DNA of 64,000 bases from Gracilaria gracilis (lineage: Eukaryota; Rhodophyta; Florideophyceae; Gracilariales; Gracilariaceae). Of the stretch, positions 46,414 to 57,026 are shown in pieces. The notes beneath the pieces are model-generated. The model did not search any database, was not told the origin of the DNA, and saw only the letters and a program-made list of their open reading frames with translations. Within the stretch, counting starts at the first letter, position 1. The number at the start of each line of letters is the position of its first letter. The stretch spans positions 62,001 through 126,000 of the forward strand of contig JARGSG010000068.1 in NCBI GenBank assembly GCA_030374805.1, read 5' to 3'. The translations under genes were made by a program, and so were the position numbers.

Positions 46414-47614
46414 CGGGATGCGCATCCGGAGACACCGGACCACAACGTGGAAGGTATCGCTGGCGCAATACCGTCACTGACGTAGGACGCGCAGGCCTGC
46501 AACAGCAGCGGCGCTATTCAAAGCCCAAAGTCCGGGAACACGCACGGAGATGCACCGCCACTGCGGAATGAAGACGAGACGAATGTTGCCCCGTCTGCGG
46601 AGAAGACCGAGACGATTGTTGCCCCGTCTGCGGAGAAGACCGAGACGAATGCTGCCCCGTCAGCGGAGAAGACCGACCACTCGAAGAACACATTGGTTGT
46701 GAGAGACCGTGCCGTGACAGCAGACCCAAGCTTGGGAAGGGCAATCGACTTATTCGATGACGGTGCCGGAACGGCAGAGCACGCGGCCATACCAGTACAG
46801 GTGGACACCACTCTAGGTGGACAGAAGCCAAGTTAGTTGGACGCGCGCATGGCGCGACACGCGCCACGCACCGTGGGTAAACCGCCTACCTTGAAGGATG
46901 ACTATGCACATGACAGTGCACGCCGTGGGCACACGCGTGCCACAGAGAGTGACGAGCCGTCAAAAAACGGTAGTTCCGTAATTGAAACGGCTCACCACGG
47001 CACCACGACGGTTGGAGCCACACGCACCGCTGTGGGCGGCGAACAGTCAGCCACGCACGTGACGGAGCACCGCTCGCTAGACCCCCGTACGGAGGATTGC
47101 CGCCCGTCGATCGGGACGATCTCGCTTGGAACACCGGAAGCTCACAGTCCGCCCAGATGGGCCCCCGCAACAGCTCCACAAACAAGTGGCTTCAGACCCC
47201 GCCCCAGAGAGTGTAACTCTCCGAGAACCTCCTTGGGGAGCGCAACAGAGACCTGGGATACAGGATGCATTGCCGATGAGGCGGAAGTCGAAGGCAATCG
47301 CCCGCATAAGCCACGACAGTGGAGGAGCAATCCGCCACTCAACGGAAGATTGTTCGACCGCCAGGGATGAGGACTCACTGGTCAAGCCGCCAGAGCGGAG
47401 TGTCTACGAACGCGAGTTCGTAGTGGACCGTATAGTGAGGCACGGCCAAGACTCTACTGCAGAGCTGGTATACCAAGTCCGCTGGTACGGCTACCCCCCT
47501 TCGGAGGACACACAGGAACCTATCGAGCACCTGCCTCGCTCGAAGGTACTTCAATACCACCGGAGGACCGGCACGCCGCCACCGGACTCGCTCGACAGAG
47601 CCCAAGTGGGTTAG
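46414..47614 (+). mobile_element. Element 1 pol end with chromodomain
   Basis: Low-complexity linker with imperfect repeats (GCCCCGTCTGCGGAGAAGACCGAGACGA, three copies at about 46590-46680). It ends in a chromodomain (FVVDRIVRHGQDS, then LVYQVRWYGYPPSEDT) that stops at 47614. The homologous chromodomain closes pol of element 2. Confidence 0.8.
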
Positions 47615-47902
47615 CGCCCACACTAGCTACGCCGCTCACGCGGAACATTTGCCGCTCCTGCGGACAAGCCACCATACAGTGGAATAGAAGAAGAAGACGA
47701 AGAAGAAGCCTAAGAAGCGGAAGTCGAAGAACAGGAATTTGCCGCTTCAAGCGGAATACCTCCCTTAGATAAGGAACAGGCGCCCTTCGCGGGGTGCTGC
47801 CCCCTGAGGAGGGGGAGGGATGAAGAGAATTTGCTAAAAGCCGGTAGTAAACGGAAACATTTAATGATAGGGCCAAGAGATATTGGTATCTACGGAGTTC
47901 GA
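47615..47902. other. Element 1 spacer before antisense ORF
   Basis: Short non-coding stretch with a GAAGAAGAAGACGAAGAAG purine run (47685-47710) and a second polypurine-like GAGGAGGGGGAGGGA (47806-47820). Confidence 0.5.
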
Positions 47903-49699
47903 TCACACGCCGGACGGTCCGGAACCGGACCCACGACCTTGGGCGAACCACTGAGCCGCAAGGCCCTGCAGCTGCGCCAAGTCGGTCACCGTGTCAGACA
48001 CGGGCACACCCATGCCACGAAGGAAACTGCGGATGACGATTGCCTGGGGGTCAGTACTCGAACCGGCCCCGCCCGCAGAAGCGGAGGCCTGCCACGCGCC
48101 AACCGAGTTGGGCGTACCCTGCACTACCGCATCAGCGGATCCGCCGTCATCTCCGGTTACGTCGCTCACGTCGATCTGCTGGTCCGCTCCCTGGTCCATA
48201 GGGCTCCCTGCCTCATCAAGGCTCTCGTCCTCCTCGTCGTCGACGAAGAAGAACCCACGAAGATGGCCCTCTGGGATGCTCCGCTCGACCTGACGCCACT
48301 CTCGCGCCTCGGCGGCTGTGGCTATCTCCCATTCCCATAGGTCGAAGTATACAAAGTCGCCAGCGTTGACGTCGCGTCCGGGAGACCGGTCTGTAACCCG
48401 ACGGATACCCTCGGAGACCTGACTAGCAGGCACGGAGTCTCACTTGACACCGTCGATGACCTGCACCAAGGACACCACTTCCCGCGCGTTGCGGACGGAT
48501 CCGAGCACATCGGTGAGGTCCAAATTCCGAATGGATCGGCGAATCATCTCCGGCACAAACCAAAGCCGGTAATGATCATACGCCTCCCAGAGGAGGAAAG
48601 CCGCGACACGGACAGTCCATTCGGTGGCAAGGATGCTCCAAAGGCCGCGCGGTGGATTCTTCATGTAGTACGACCCGACGTATGTCAGGCATGGGGGGAG
48701 CTCCACATGGCACCCTCGAGGGACCTCGACCGCAGGCCAGAACGATGGCAACGGAACGTATCGCCCTTGACGGGAACGCGCCGCGATTCGCTCAACCTCC
48801 GAGCATTGGTACGGCACCAGAACCCCGAAGCGGGATCGCCACTTCCTCTCGTGACGGAGGCCTTCGAAGAACTCGCGCCGCGACGACTTGCGGAGGTACC
48901 GGAACTCGGCCCGAAGAATCGGACGAGCCCACAGGATGAGATCCTGGTGGGGCTGGACGACATCCGCATAGCGGTCAATCTCGTCGAAGGCAACAGCCAG
49001 TCGATCTCCGTACTCAACCTCGCCGAACGTACGGTAGTAGGCCACGTCAAACCCGTAGTGGGACGGAACCGGATGCTCGTTCGGCGCCCGGAAATGTCGC
49101 GCATACCCAATGCGGGCAATCTCCCGGCGAGCGAACGCCTGGCTCTCGCTTCTCGTATACCAGAGACAATTTGGATGGACCGTGATACGGGCGAGCCAGT
49201 CCCATGAGCGGAAGACGCTAACGGGAAGCCCTCCGGGGAGGTTACCGTCAATGGCGTAGGAGTTGATCAACGCTTCATTCCGAACGGCTTCGGCATTGAA
49301 CCACGGGGCTTGTGCAAACAGGCCGCTATGGCGGTGAGGATCGCGTACGCGGAGACTCCCAAGACTGGGCCATCCTCTCGTATTTGTCGGCACGCTAGCA
49401 TGGAACCAATCCCACACGGGAGCTGGATCCGGAGTCGCTGCTGTCGAAACGGACGCCGCGCCGGAAGCGGAAGCCCCCGACGATTGAGGCAAGGGTACCG
49501 ACCGGAACCGCGGTCCGGCAGCGGTCATTCGCGCAGTCCCACCTGGGAGAGCGCCGGGATTACCGGAGGTTTCGTTGTTATTGGTAGGCATCGCTGTGTC
49601 GATGAGAGTCGAAGGTGCCAAGTATGGCACAAGTGCCAAGTTGTTGGAGTCCGAGTGGTCGTTAGGCTCACCGCCGGAGTCCGGATTACCTAGGCCCAT
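47903..49699 (-). mobile_element. Element 1 antisense ORF (two blocks)
   Basis: A minus-strand frame of 419 codons (49699-48440) followed by 176 codons (48433-47903), between the chromodomain and the 3' LTR. It starts about 55 bp from the LTR. Shared order with the element 2 antisense protein: an EVEYGDRLAVAFDEIDR segment (against EVDYQWRLNFLVDELDR), RREFFEGL (against RDFWGDL), ARSRQGRYVPLPSFWP (against ARARQGLYVTVPEFPV), ILATEWTVRVAAFLL (against IAFVEWAVFVLMAFL), and FVYFDLWEWE (against YLWYDYEND). No known domain is recognised. It begins with a Ser/Thr/Pro-rich N-terminus. Confidence 0.75.
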
Positions 49700-49753
49700 G
49701 ATGGGAGGTGAGAAGCCGAACGAGTCGGAAGTTTACGCCTGAGAAGGGGGAGA

Positions 49754-50604
49754 TGTAGAGCAATTGCCCTTGGCAGGGACTGAGGGGGATGCCACTCATA
49801 TATGCGTTGTTATTTTCGGCTGAACTTCCTACTATTATGAATTCTATTTGCCTATTTGGCCCGGATTAGGGATCCGCCTATGAAGGGTAGGATTGGCGCG
49901 ACACGTGTGTGCCCGCGCCCGATTACCGGATGCGCCGTTGCAAGTGTGCCACGGAGGTACACGTGGGTAGTGTTGGCCGGCGTGCCGGGTACTTAGATAT
50001 TTTAGTGATATTTGTCAGCCGTATATAAGTGGCGGCACTTGCCGCCACTGTACGGGAAGTAAACCTCAACGAGGCCTTGGCTCTAGCTTGAGTTCCGCTT
50101 GCGCACGGTCTTTCGCCCCATTCCCAGGGAATACCGCCGCTTATCCGGACAAGTTATCCACCTCCGTCACCGAGAAGCACCGATCCGTCGTTACGGCCTC
50201 TTATTTATCATTCTTCCATACACTCTTTCTGTTTTCCCGTCTTACGGCTTCGTTACACGTCGCCCTGTTGCACAGGTTTGCCCCTTTTTGTCTCGGGATT
50301 ATTCCCAGCTCTCACGAGTCTGTGCTCCGCAGTGCGGCTCATTTTGCTACCTTCTATCTCGTCCCTTTTGCTACGGGATACGCCACCCCCAGTGGAATCC
50401 ATCCTGTTGGCACCCCGATTGCCACCCCCAACCTCCGTCTGTAAGTCAGGAAGAGGCTGCCCGGAGTTACGCCCGGCACGTGTCGGCCTCATCGGAGGGT
50501 TCTGCCACTGCTCTGCCCCAATAGGGAGCAAGGCTGAACACCTTGGTTGCGTAGCCGCTGGCGCGGTTTGTGTTCTTTCCTTCCGTTCCCGGCTTTGCCC
50601 CACA
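49754..50604 (+). repeat. Element 1 3' LTR
   Basis: 851-bp partner of 23054-23904. A polypurine tract GAGAAGGGGGAGA abuts it on the inner side, and GTTCC (50605-50609) follows. Confidence 0.92.
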
Positions 50605-51953
50605 GTTCCTTCGTTCCCCATAAACCGCGTCCTTCCCAGGAACCGGGGCTCCCGGGTCGAAGGTCTGTGCCAAGCGTACCGCCGTACCCCACGTCTGCCA
50701 CGTCGCTGTGCAGGCAAACCTGGGGCTTGGGGGTGCGCAACGGCCGGCCTTCGTCCTGGGTAAATGAGGGCCAGTAGCGCAGATCCCGAAGAGACTGACG
50801 GGACAACCGCACACGTGCGGTACGCGCTGCGGGTTGCCCGGAGCGCCTCCGCTCTGCTGCCATGTCGTCGTACATTGGTCTTGTGTAGAACCGCGCCAGG
50901 GGAAAGGCCAGGGATAGTGATACGCAAACGCCGCAAAAATGCCGAAGTGTCTGGAGTGGGACTAACCTGCGGTGCCAAGTGGCAGCCCTTAGAAGTTTCA
51001 CAGCCAAACGATGCACCCGGGACACCTTGTGTGGAACGACGAGCACCTGCATTCGAAGGGTGTCTATGCGGAATCCCAGATGATCTATCTGCTGACTCCC
51101 TTGCCAGTCGCCTTTCGTTGGGTGCCTCGTAATCCCCAACGTGTTCAGAAGTCGTCCAAGTTTGTGCCGAGCCCGAGCGCAGTTCTTCACACGTGCCACT
51201 ACACCAGGAGGTGAAGGAGCAACGAGGAAGTCGTCGATGTACGGCAGTACCCTGTACCCCAGGGAACAGCGAATGTGTCGCACGAGTGGCTTCAATAACT
51301 TCGTAAACCACATGGCCGAGCGGCCCCACCAGAACGGCAGAGCGACGCAGCGAAAATAGCGATCGGCGTACCGAAATATAAAGTCGTCGCGCATGCCAGG
51401 ATGAAGGTAGAAAGCCCGGTAGCCCCCTTTGATGTCCCAAGACATCAGAAAGTCTCCCTTTTGCATGTCGATAGAGAAAGAGGGCAATTTTTCCATTTTC
51501 ACCGTCCCACGTGGCCAGTGCTGACTCTGGAGATGAAAGTTGATTACAAAACGAGCTTTCTCCTCCCCGTGAGAATCTGGTCGCCACACTGTAAAATCCG
51601 AAGAGACCATCTTTCCTTCCCTTACCCTTGCCATAGCATACTCTTCGGAGATTTCTTCGTAAATCTTCTCTCTGAGGCCCTTGGCAAGGTCCTCCTCCGC
51701 GTACTCCTTGTCCCGCGGGGTTTAGGGAATGTCGGGTAGTACGCGTCCCTTGGTGAACGGGACTGTGGGAGGATCCCAAATCCCGTACTTGATGGTGCGC
51801 ACTACAAAGTCCGAAGCATTGAGCAGATGACGCCAGGATTCTGCTCTCAGCGACGTCCACTGCCAGAGTGGACATTCCCCACCAACCACTTTGGCAGCCT
51901 GTTGATATCTGAGTGTCATTTCCTCGAAGGGCCACTGCTCTTCGTGGCCACAT
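50605..51953 (-). mobile_element. RT and proximal RNase H of YR retrotransposon
   Basis: Minus-strand RT: RFVINFHLQSQHWP, then SWDIKGGYRAFYLHPG, FRCVALPFWWGRSAMWFTKL and YRVLPYIDDFLVAPSP, with a thumb-like region and the first RNase H strand (CLHSDVADVGYGGTLG). The set is characteristic of DIRS-class RT, not Ty3/gypsy. The domain is cut at 50605 by element 1 and continues at 23053. Confidence 0.85.
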
Positions 51954-52560
51954 CTTTGGATACCTGCGAAAGACGAAGCTTAGCGAGCTCTTTCGCTGCC
52001 TCGATCTCTAATCGAGACGTTAGTGCCTCTCTGGCCGTACGGTAGGATCCAGAGTACACCGCGTCATGTCCTTGTTCTACAAGGAAAGCCATCTGTCTGG
52101 CCACCTCTATCCCTTGCTCCGTTATATCTTTGAATTACTGGCCGCGCATGGTAGTCATCTCCAGGCTGCCTTCCATGGCTTTTCCACACAACGTGATGTA
52201 ACAGCAGCACTCATGGTAGTCCGATGCCTCGTCCCGAGCGAGCCGTAATGCCGCCAGAGCCACTTCAATCCAAACTCCAATAGCATTAAGGTACTCCCAT
52301 TCCTTCCCAGACCGTTTGTCACGGTTCTTAAGGTCGGTTACAAACGCCGTTAGAGTCGGCTTGAAGTACCCAAAATGGTTGATGGGTACATGATCGTCTC
52401 TCTGGAACATAGTTCCGCGGCCTTCTAGTTTGTCGCCCGCCACTTCGTTTGCTGTAGACCTCAGTTGTTTGCGGTCAGGTTCTGCGGAATTCCACACGGC
52501 CAAAAAGTACTTGAAAGGCATACTTTCGTTAGCCTCAAATGGGAGGGTGGTGTCAGTCAT
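51916..52560 (-). mobile_element. Gag-like region of YR retrotransposon
   Basis: ORFs at 52560-52135 and 52104-51916 lie between the terminal repeat and RT. The first includes FKYFLAVWNSAEPDRKQLR and WEYLNAIGVWIEVALAAL, and is helical without a zinc knuckle. Position suggests the gag-like ORF1 of DIRS-class elements. Confidence 0.55.
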
Positions 52561-52628
52561 GACAAGTGCGCTTTGGTCGCGTACACGTTGAAGATGTCTC
52601 TGCTCCGGCTACAGAAAAGTTTCCTGAG

Positions 52629-52997
52629 AAACGGACATAGGAAAGGAGAGAGAGGTTCTTGCTGTGACAAGCTGGGTTCTCCTTAAATAAGGCTTTCAAA
52701 GTGTGAACTCCTGATAATAGAAAACAGCGTGCGACACAGCTCGCAAACTGCGCTCAACCATTCTTTGCCGCAGCTGACCAGAAGAGCGAAGACAGTTGCC
52801 TTCGGCCTCTCTCTGCCCCAGCTGGCCAGACAAGTCGAGACAGTTGCGCTCAGTCTCCCCAAGCGACAGCTGGCCAGAACAGCAGAGACAGTTGCGCATG
52901 TTGGTACGCTCGGCCGCCTTGCGAATCTGTTGCACCGCCCGCTATTCCTTATGTAGTAGATCCTTCATTTCTATACACTCTGTGACAGGTTGATGAA
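52629..52997 (-). repeat. YR retrotransposon split direct repeat (A1)
   Basis: 369 bp, direct repeat of 20952-21320. Its outer edge at 52997 is the element boundary. Confidence 0.9.
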
Positions 52998-53063
52998 AAA
53001 GAACTGGTTGATTGTCATATCAAAAGGCATGCCAAGAGCTGCTCCGGAAAGAAGAATACATGA
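52998..53063 (+). pseudogene. C2H2 zinc-finger gene, 3' end (beyond the insertion)
   Basis: Directly after the retrotransposon the zinc-finger frame resumes: KELVDCHIKRHAKSC, a short basic tail, then TGA at 53061-53063. Together with CPKCE at the end of the 5' part, this gives CPKC-x11-H-x3-C, a C2HC-type finger. That supports the view that 20483-20797 and this segment are one gene. Confidence 0.7.
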
Positions 53064-54479
53064 CACAGCCGCGTGGTAGGCTTTAACATGTTAATTTGAG
53101 TAGAAATGGTGAGGGCGTTTTGGAAGATTTAAACTTGAAAGCTAAATATTTTGATTTGTAACGCAAGGAAGGCAAAAATTGTTTGTAGAGTTGTTACTAA
53201 TCGTTGATATGCAGGGCATTTTCAATAAATTGTAGTTTTCTTTTGAAGAAACATTTTAGCTTTTCTTAATTTTTACGCGGCCGACAATTTGTTGTGTTGA
53301 AATTTCACACTTATGCGATAGTTGTTTTTGGGTTGTGATATCGTTCAAACGTGCACCAAAACAGAGCAATTTGGATTAGAAAGTTCATTTATATGTGAAA
53401 GAGTTGGAGAATTCTATATATCTAACAGCAATCAGTTTTTGGAATGTATCGACATGTTTGGCACAACACCAAAACTGTTGCTGATGATGGGACCGGCAGC
53501 GGCACACTGAGCTCCGCTGACGATGGGCTTTGACGGTACGGAAAGGCGATGCGATGATCGAAAGGTGATCATGAGAGCGTGCGCCGTGTCGGGGTCGGGG
53601 CCTGGTCGGGGTCGTATGATACGCTGCCTACGTGGCCACGCAGCTGCTGTTCGCTTCGCTGGTATCGTATATCTAGGCCGTTTTGGGTCTCTCTCTGCAT
53701 TCTAAGCAGCGCATTTTGGAGACATGATATGAAGGAACCACCAAATTACCCTTAGCTAGCCAGAGCTTGATGAAAATTTGAGAGCAAGATTTGAGAGCTC
53801 AGAACAATTGTGGTGTACATAGAATAATGTTTAATGAGGTCAACTTTGAGCTACAACTACATGTTTTGGAAAAAGGCCAAGCTCATTTCACAAAACTCCA
53901 TTTTTTCTCTTCTTCAATCTCATGAGCAAGGCAGACGCTGACCAAAGTTTGGATCAGGAGAAGGCCGACAAGTGACATAGCTGCAAGTTCGGAGTGCTGT
54001 TTCAAGTTTGCTTGCTGCCGTGTTCGGGCGTTTTTGCGTGTCTGGGTTCCGCGAAGATGAGTGGCGCAGCACAACATTAACTGCAATGCGAGCAGTACAT
54101 TTATGGAAAAGTAGGTGCCCGTACCCTCGCAGAAAATACTGCCGTTTGATGATAACCGCAGTGGGCCGTTCTTGCGGCGGCCACAGGAGACAAAAAGTCA
54201 TATGCATGCCTTCAGCATTTGCAAAGCGCAGCAAGTCCTATGAAGCAGAACACTATTCTTCTAATGGAAATTCGACGTATTTTCAAACGAAAAAATATAC
54301 GTTTTGTCGCGCATTGGAGAGAATTAAATTCTTCAAATTTTAATTCTTTTGTACATGAACCAAAAGGGTTTTTGCTTTTCGATCATTTTATTGCGTCTAT
54401 ATGCAAATGGCACAATAGTTTACATTGCGAAACTGGAAGGAGTCGAATCATATGCGGTTTCAGTATTTGTCTCAGCTCT
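53064..54479. other. Intergenic, no recognisable gene
   Basis: AT-rich with short ORFs on both strands. Nothing with a domain or clear promoter. Confidence 0.4.
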
Positions 54480-54700
54480 GTGGGAATCCAACTGTTGCCG
54501 CACCACGTTCGGCTAACGGGCCCAACACGCAATCATCTCCAATTAGTTCTCTCATAGCGAGGTACGCTACGTCGTCAAAGTGCGTCACGCATGAATTCAC
54601 TATGATGTGCACCGCCGTCACAATCTACGCTGCCACAGCGAGCCAGCCATGGGAAATCCGATAGGGCTTCACAACGGCTATTACTGTTATTGACTTCTTA
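54480..54700 (-). pseudogene. Detached tail of cysteine-rich membrane protein
   Basis: Minus-strand translation gives IAVVKPYRISHGWLAVAA, a stop, then CVTHFDDVAYLAMREL and DDCVLGPL. It matches the tail beside the other copy (13742-13920: MAVLKSYRFSHGWL, then FVTHFDDVAYAAMKEL and EDCILGPL). It is separated from the main ORF (ending 55107) by about 430 bp absent from the other copy, and it has an internal TAG. Conservative amino-acid changes show it was once translated. Confidence 0.65.
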
Positions 54701-55106
54701 CGCAGAGCTTTGTAGAACGATCTTGATGATCATTATTTTGGATAGTGTAGGAGACACAGATCGGCAAGAGCCATATGCTCTGCTGCACCGTAGGGTAAAC
54801 ACCTTTCGCGTTCAGAGTGTCCCAGAAGAACATCTCTGCTCCTAAAAAGGGAGGGCGGGTAGGGTAAAAAGACCACTTGAAAGAACCAAGGTAGGATAAG
54901 AGAACCTGAGACGACAACAGTCGGAAAACGCGAGAAGAACTGCTAGATCGCGAGCACAGCATTCGTTCGATGTTGCCAAGGGCGAAGCCTTCCACTACAA
55001 GTGCCCAAAGGCGGTCCAACTGCCAAATCACTGGGCTCGGACCGACAGTGCAGATTATGTGCCACATCACCCAGATCTTATTGTCCTACCCGCCAGCTCC
55101 AGATCA
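54701..55106. other. About 430-bp insertion between ORF end and tail
   Basis: Sequence with no counterpart in the paralogue at 13712-13760. It supplies the last codons and the stop of the 55107-57026 ORF. No clean terminal repeats or target duplication were seen. It could be a decayed mobile element or an intron with weak ends (ACAG before the tail). Confidence 0.45.
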
Positions 55107-57026
55107 TCAATAAATCCACTTCTGCGTTCCTGGAAAAGCCAGATTTTGACGTTCAAATGTGTACGACGATGTGCAGATCCAAGGCTGGACGGTGGAATTA
55201 AGGACAAGATCCAAGTCTCGGAGTCCAAGCGATACCGCATTTGTTATGGCTTCCAACGAGTCATTCCAGTTCGGGCGATATGCGAAATTAAAGGCCTCCG
55301 TCCTTCCTGACTCGCTTGTGTCCCTGTTCGCCGACCATAAATTACTGCTAATGTCTTCCTCTTCGAAACCAAGCCGTCTTCTAATTGCATTGAATATGCT
55401 GTTTAGAAAGGCAATCTGCTCATTTCGGTCCATCAGATCTGGACGAAACGGCATTGTTTTCAAGTTAACGCCACTCTCGGAACGCACAGCCGTAGAAAGC
55501 TCAACAGCAGCGGACGATCCATTCTGCGAATATATGCCGAAAACTGTCTTTCCAGAGCCATAGAAAACATCAACTTCAATCATGTCAGTCAATTTCAAAG
55601 TAGAGATATGTGTAGTCAGTTTCACGCATTTGAGCACTTTCCCGGCCTTGAATAGACCTCGTGTGGGAACAAGAAAGTCATCACAGTACTCGTTAGGACT
55701 GTTCTGAAGCCGTGGTCGAGGAATACCATCCACAGCGGCAATAACGGGATCAAAGTTTTGAGCAGCACGGTACTCTCTGCGGTTTTCGGTACCAGCGATG
55801 ATGGTTGCAAACTCGCTGATAAAAAGCACCACAAGTGCAAGAGCGGGGACCAGAAGCTGAATGAAATTCAACTTCAAAACCTTCGGAGTTGGAGAGTATT
55901 TAGGCGTTCGAAACCGAGAATAAGGCTCGCGCAAAGTAAGGAGTCGCAAAATGTGACGGAACGAGGTAAAGCGCGAGAAGATGATATATGAGGAGTAAGC
56001 CTTTTGATTGATCCCAGGTATAGAGTAGATCAGACTTTGAATGATTTTGTGAATTTGTGAGACGATAATAAGCGATAGAATTCCGCCTATGAATTCATTT
56101 GTGAGATCGTGGGTCGAAAAGGCATTGAAGAACGGCAGTTCAGGCACGGAGAAAGGCGTTATCTCTGGGGAAATACGACCTTGAGGTAGAGGGAGCCTCT
56201 TTGGTTCAAATTTTGGCGCTTGAAGTGTTGCAAGCGGACTATCAGAGATTTGTGTCGTATTGGAGTTCGAAACCGGGAAGAAATACTCTCTGTCTGTGAG
56301 ATTGGAAGAAAGACAAATTGGTTCGAGCTCGGCATGGTCATTATCTTCTGTAATGTACGTGAACGTGTCTCCCATGTAGAACGCGACGTATGCACACAGT
56401 TCACCTTGGTTCAGACAATCAGATGTGGTGGAGCACGTGGTGAAGTCAGTCGGGACGCAGACGCATGGAAAAATAGAGAACTCGCATGCGGTGGTATTAT
56501 GGACCTCTGTGCCGAAGAGCTTTTCAGCCCGACAGCTTCGCGAACCACGGCAGTCGTTGTGTGAGAAGCATCGGTCACCAGTGAGTCCCATGCCGAGAAT
56601 CGATGGTACTGCTTCAAGCGGTTCGCTCAATACCGGTCGCTCTTCTCCAGCAGAAAATTTCGAAGAAACGCAAATGCCTTCCGTTATGCCAACTGGTGAG
56701 TCCCATTCACAGAACTCTCCTTCCACACAGTCCGCCGTGGAACGACAGCTGTAATTGGAATGCACAAGAGATAAGGCGCAGTGGCCGACGAAGCATACCC
56801 GGGGATCAACGCAGTCGGTGGAGTCAAGACAAATGTCATTTGTGAGACCGGAGATATTTGAAGGTGGTGGGATTGAATAGGGCGGCCAAAGAGGATGCAG
56901 GTAGGAGAGTATCGAAATTACATCATCGTGCGTGACCATGAGGTCTGAATCAATGGCCCGCGCCTTGAAAGAGAAAAGGGAGACGAGAATGAACAGCCCG
57001 AGTGTTGAAGCGGTGAGAGGAAACAT
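55107..57026 (-). CDS. Cysteine-rich multi-pass membrane protein, 639 aa
   Basis: A single open frame with a signal peptide at residues 1-23 (FPLTASTLGLFILVSLFSF). A cysteine-rich extracellular part follows (about 60-250) with repeated CxxxxDC units: CLDSTDCVDPRVC, CRSTADCVEGEFCEW, CFSHNDCRGSRSC and CSTTSDCLNQGELC. Hydrophobic membrane segments lie at about 315-345 and 400-425 (FIQLLVPALALVVLFISEFA). A conserved distal domain contains FDPVIAAV, CDDFLVPTRG and MPFRPDLMDR. The repeated disulphide units resemble Dickkopf/colipase-like or EB-type modules, but I cannot assign a family. An inverted paralogue lies at 11941-13960. The end of the ORF (after YTFERQ) is novel sequence, because an insertion separates it from the ancestral tail. 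Function unknown; a surface receptor or adhesion role would be a guess. Confidence 0.8.
   Translation of the reverse strand: MFPLTASTLGLFILVSLFSFKARAIDSDLMVTHDDVISILSYLHPLWPPYSIPPPSNISGLTNDICLDSTDCVDPRVCFVGHCALSLVHSNYSCRSTADCVEGEFCEWDSPVGITEGICVSSKFSAGEERPVLSEPLEAVPSILGMGLTGDRCFSHNDCRGSRSCRAEKLFGTEVHNTTACEFSIFPCVCVPTDFTTCSTTSDCLNQGELCAYVAFYMGDTFTYITEDNDHAELEPICLSSNLTDREYFFPVSNSNTTQISDSPLATLQAPKFEPKRLPLPQGRISPEITPFSVPELPFFNAFSTHDLTNEFIGGILSLIIVSQIHKIIQSLIYSIPGINQKAYSSYIIFSRFTSFRHILRLLTLREPYSRFRTPKYSPTPKVLKLNFIQLLVPALALVVLFISEFATIIAGTENRREYRAAQNFDPVIAAVDGIPRPRLQNSPNEYCDDFLVPTRGLFKAGKVLKCVKLTTHISTLKLTDMIEVDVFYGSGKTVFGIYSQNGSSAAVELSTAVRSESGVNLKTMPFRPDLMDRNEQIAFLNSIFNAIRRRLGFEEEDISSNLWSANRDTSESGRTEAFNFAYRPNWNDSLEAITNAVSLGLRDLDLVLNSTVQPWICTSSYTFERQNLAFPGTQKWIY

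Larger units (their letters stand above)
23054..50604 (+). mobile_element. Ty3/gypsy chromovirus, element 1 (with two nested insertions)
   Basis: LTRs at 23054-23904 and 49754-50604 (851 bp each, about seven differences), TG...CA ends, GTTCC target duplication, primer-binding site 23907-23918, and polypurine tract at about 49741-49753. Internal order: gag, protease, RT, RNase H, integrase, chromodomain, then a long antisense ORF before the 3' LTR. Elements 2 and 3 are inserted in gag and near the end of pol. Without them the element would be about 11.6 kb. Low LTR divergence (under 1%) implies a recent insertion. It is broken by the two insertions, with about two further breaks. Confidence 0.92.
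20798..52997 (-). mobile_element. Tyrosine-recombinase retrotransposon (DIRS/Ngaro/PAT-like), host of the nest
   Basis: The element reads on the minus strand from 52997: a 369-bp repeat (52629-52997), a gag-like region, RT with a YIDDF motif, RNase H, a tyrosine recombinase, then a second copy of the repeat (20952-21320) and a short terminal segment. The internal repeat junction (21311-21333) reads GGTTGATGAA then GGGTTTTCTGAAG, which is exactly the element's right end joined to its left end. That is the split-direct-repeat layout (A1...B1-A2-B2) of Ngaro/PAT elements. There is no target duplication, as expected for recombinase-mediated integration; only GAA is shared with the target. The repeats differ at about eight positions in 369, so it is older than the LTR elements inside. 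It is broken by the 27.5-kb nested insertion, with possibly one or two further breaks. Confidence 0.85.

Noticed and set aside
23054-50604. A 27-kb host gene cluster
   Set aside because: All large ORFs inside are assignable to LTR elements with exact boundaries and target duplications.
54701-55140. The 430-bp extra segment as a normal intron
   Set aside because: No strong GT donor fits the frame, and the paralogue shows a shorter continuous coding segment. Left as unresolved, not annotated as an intron.
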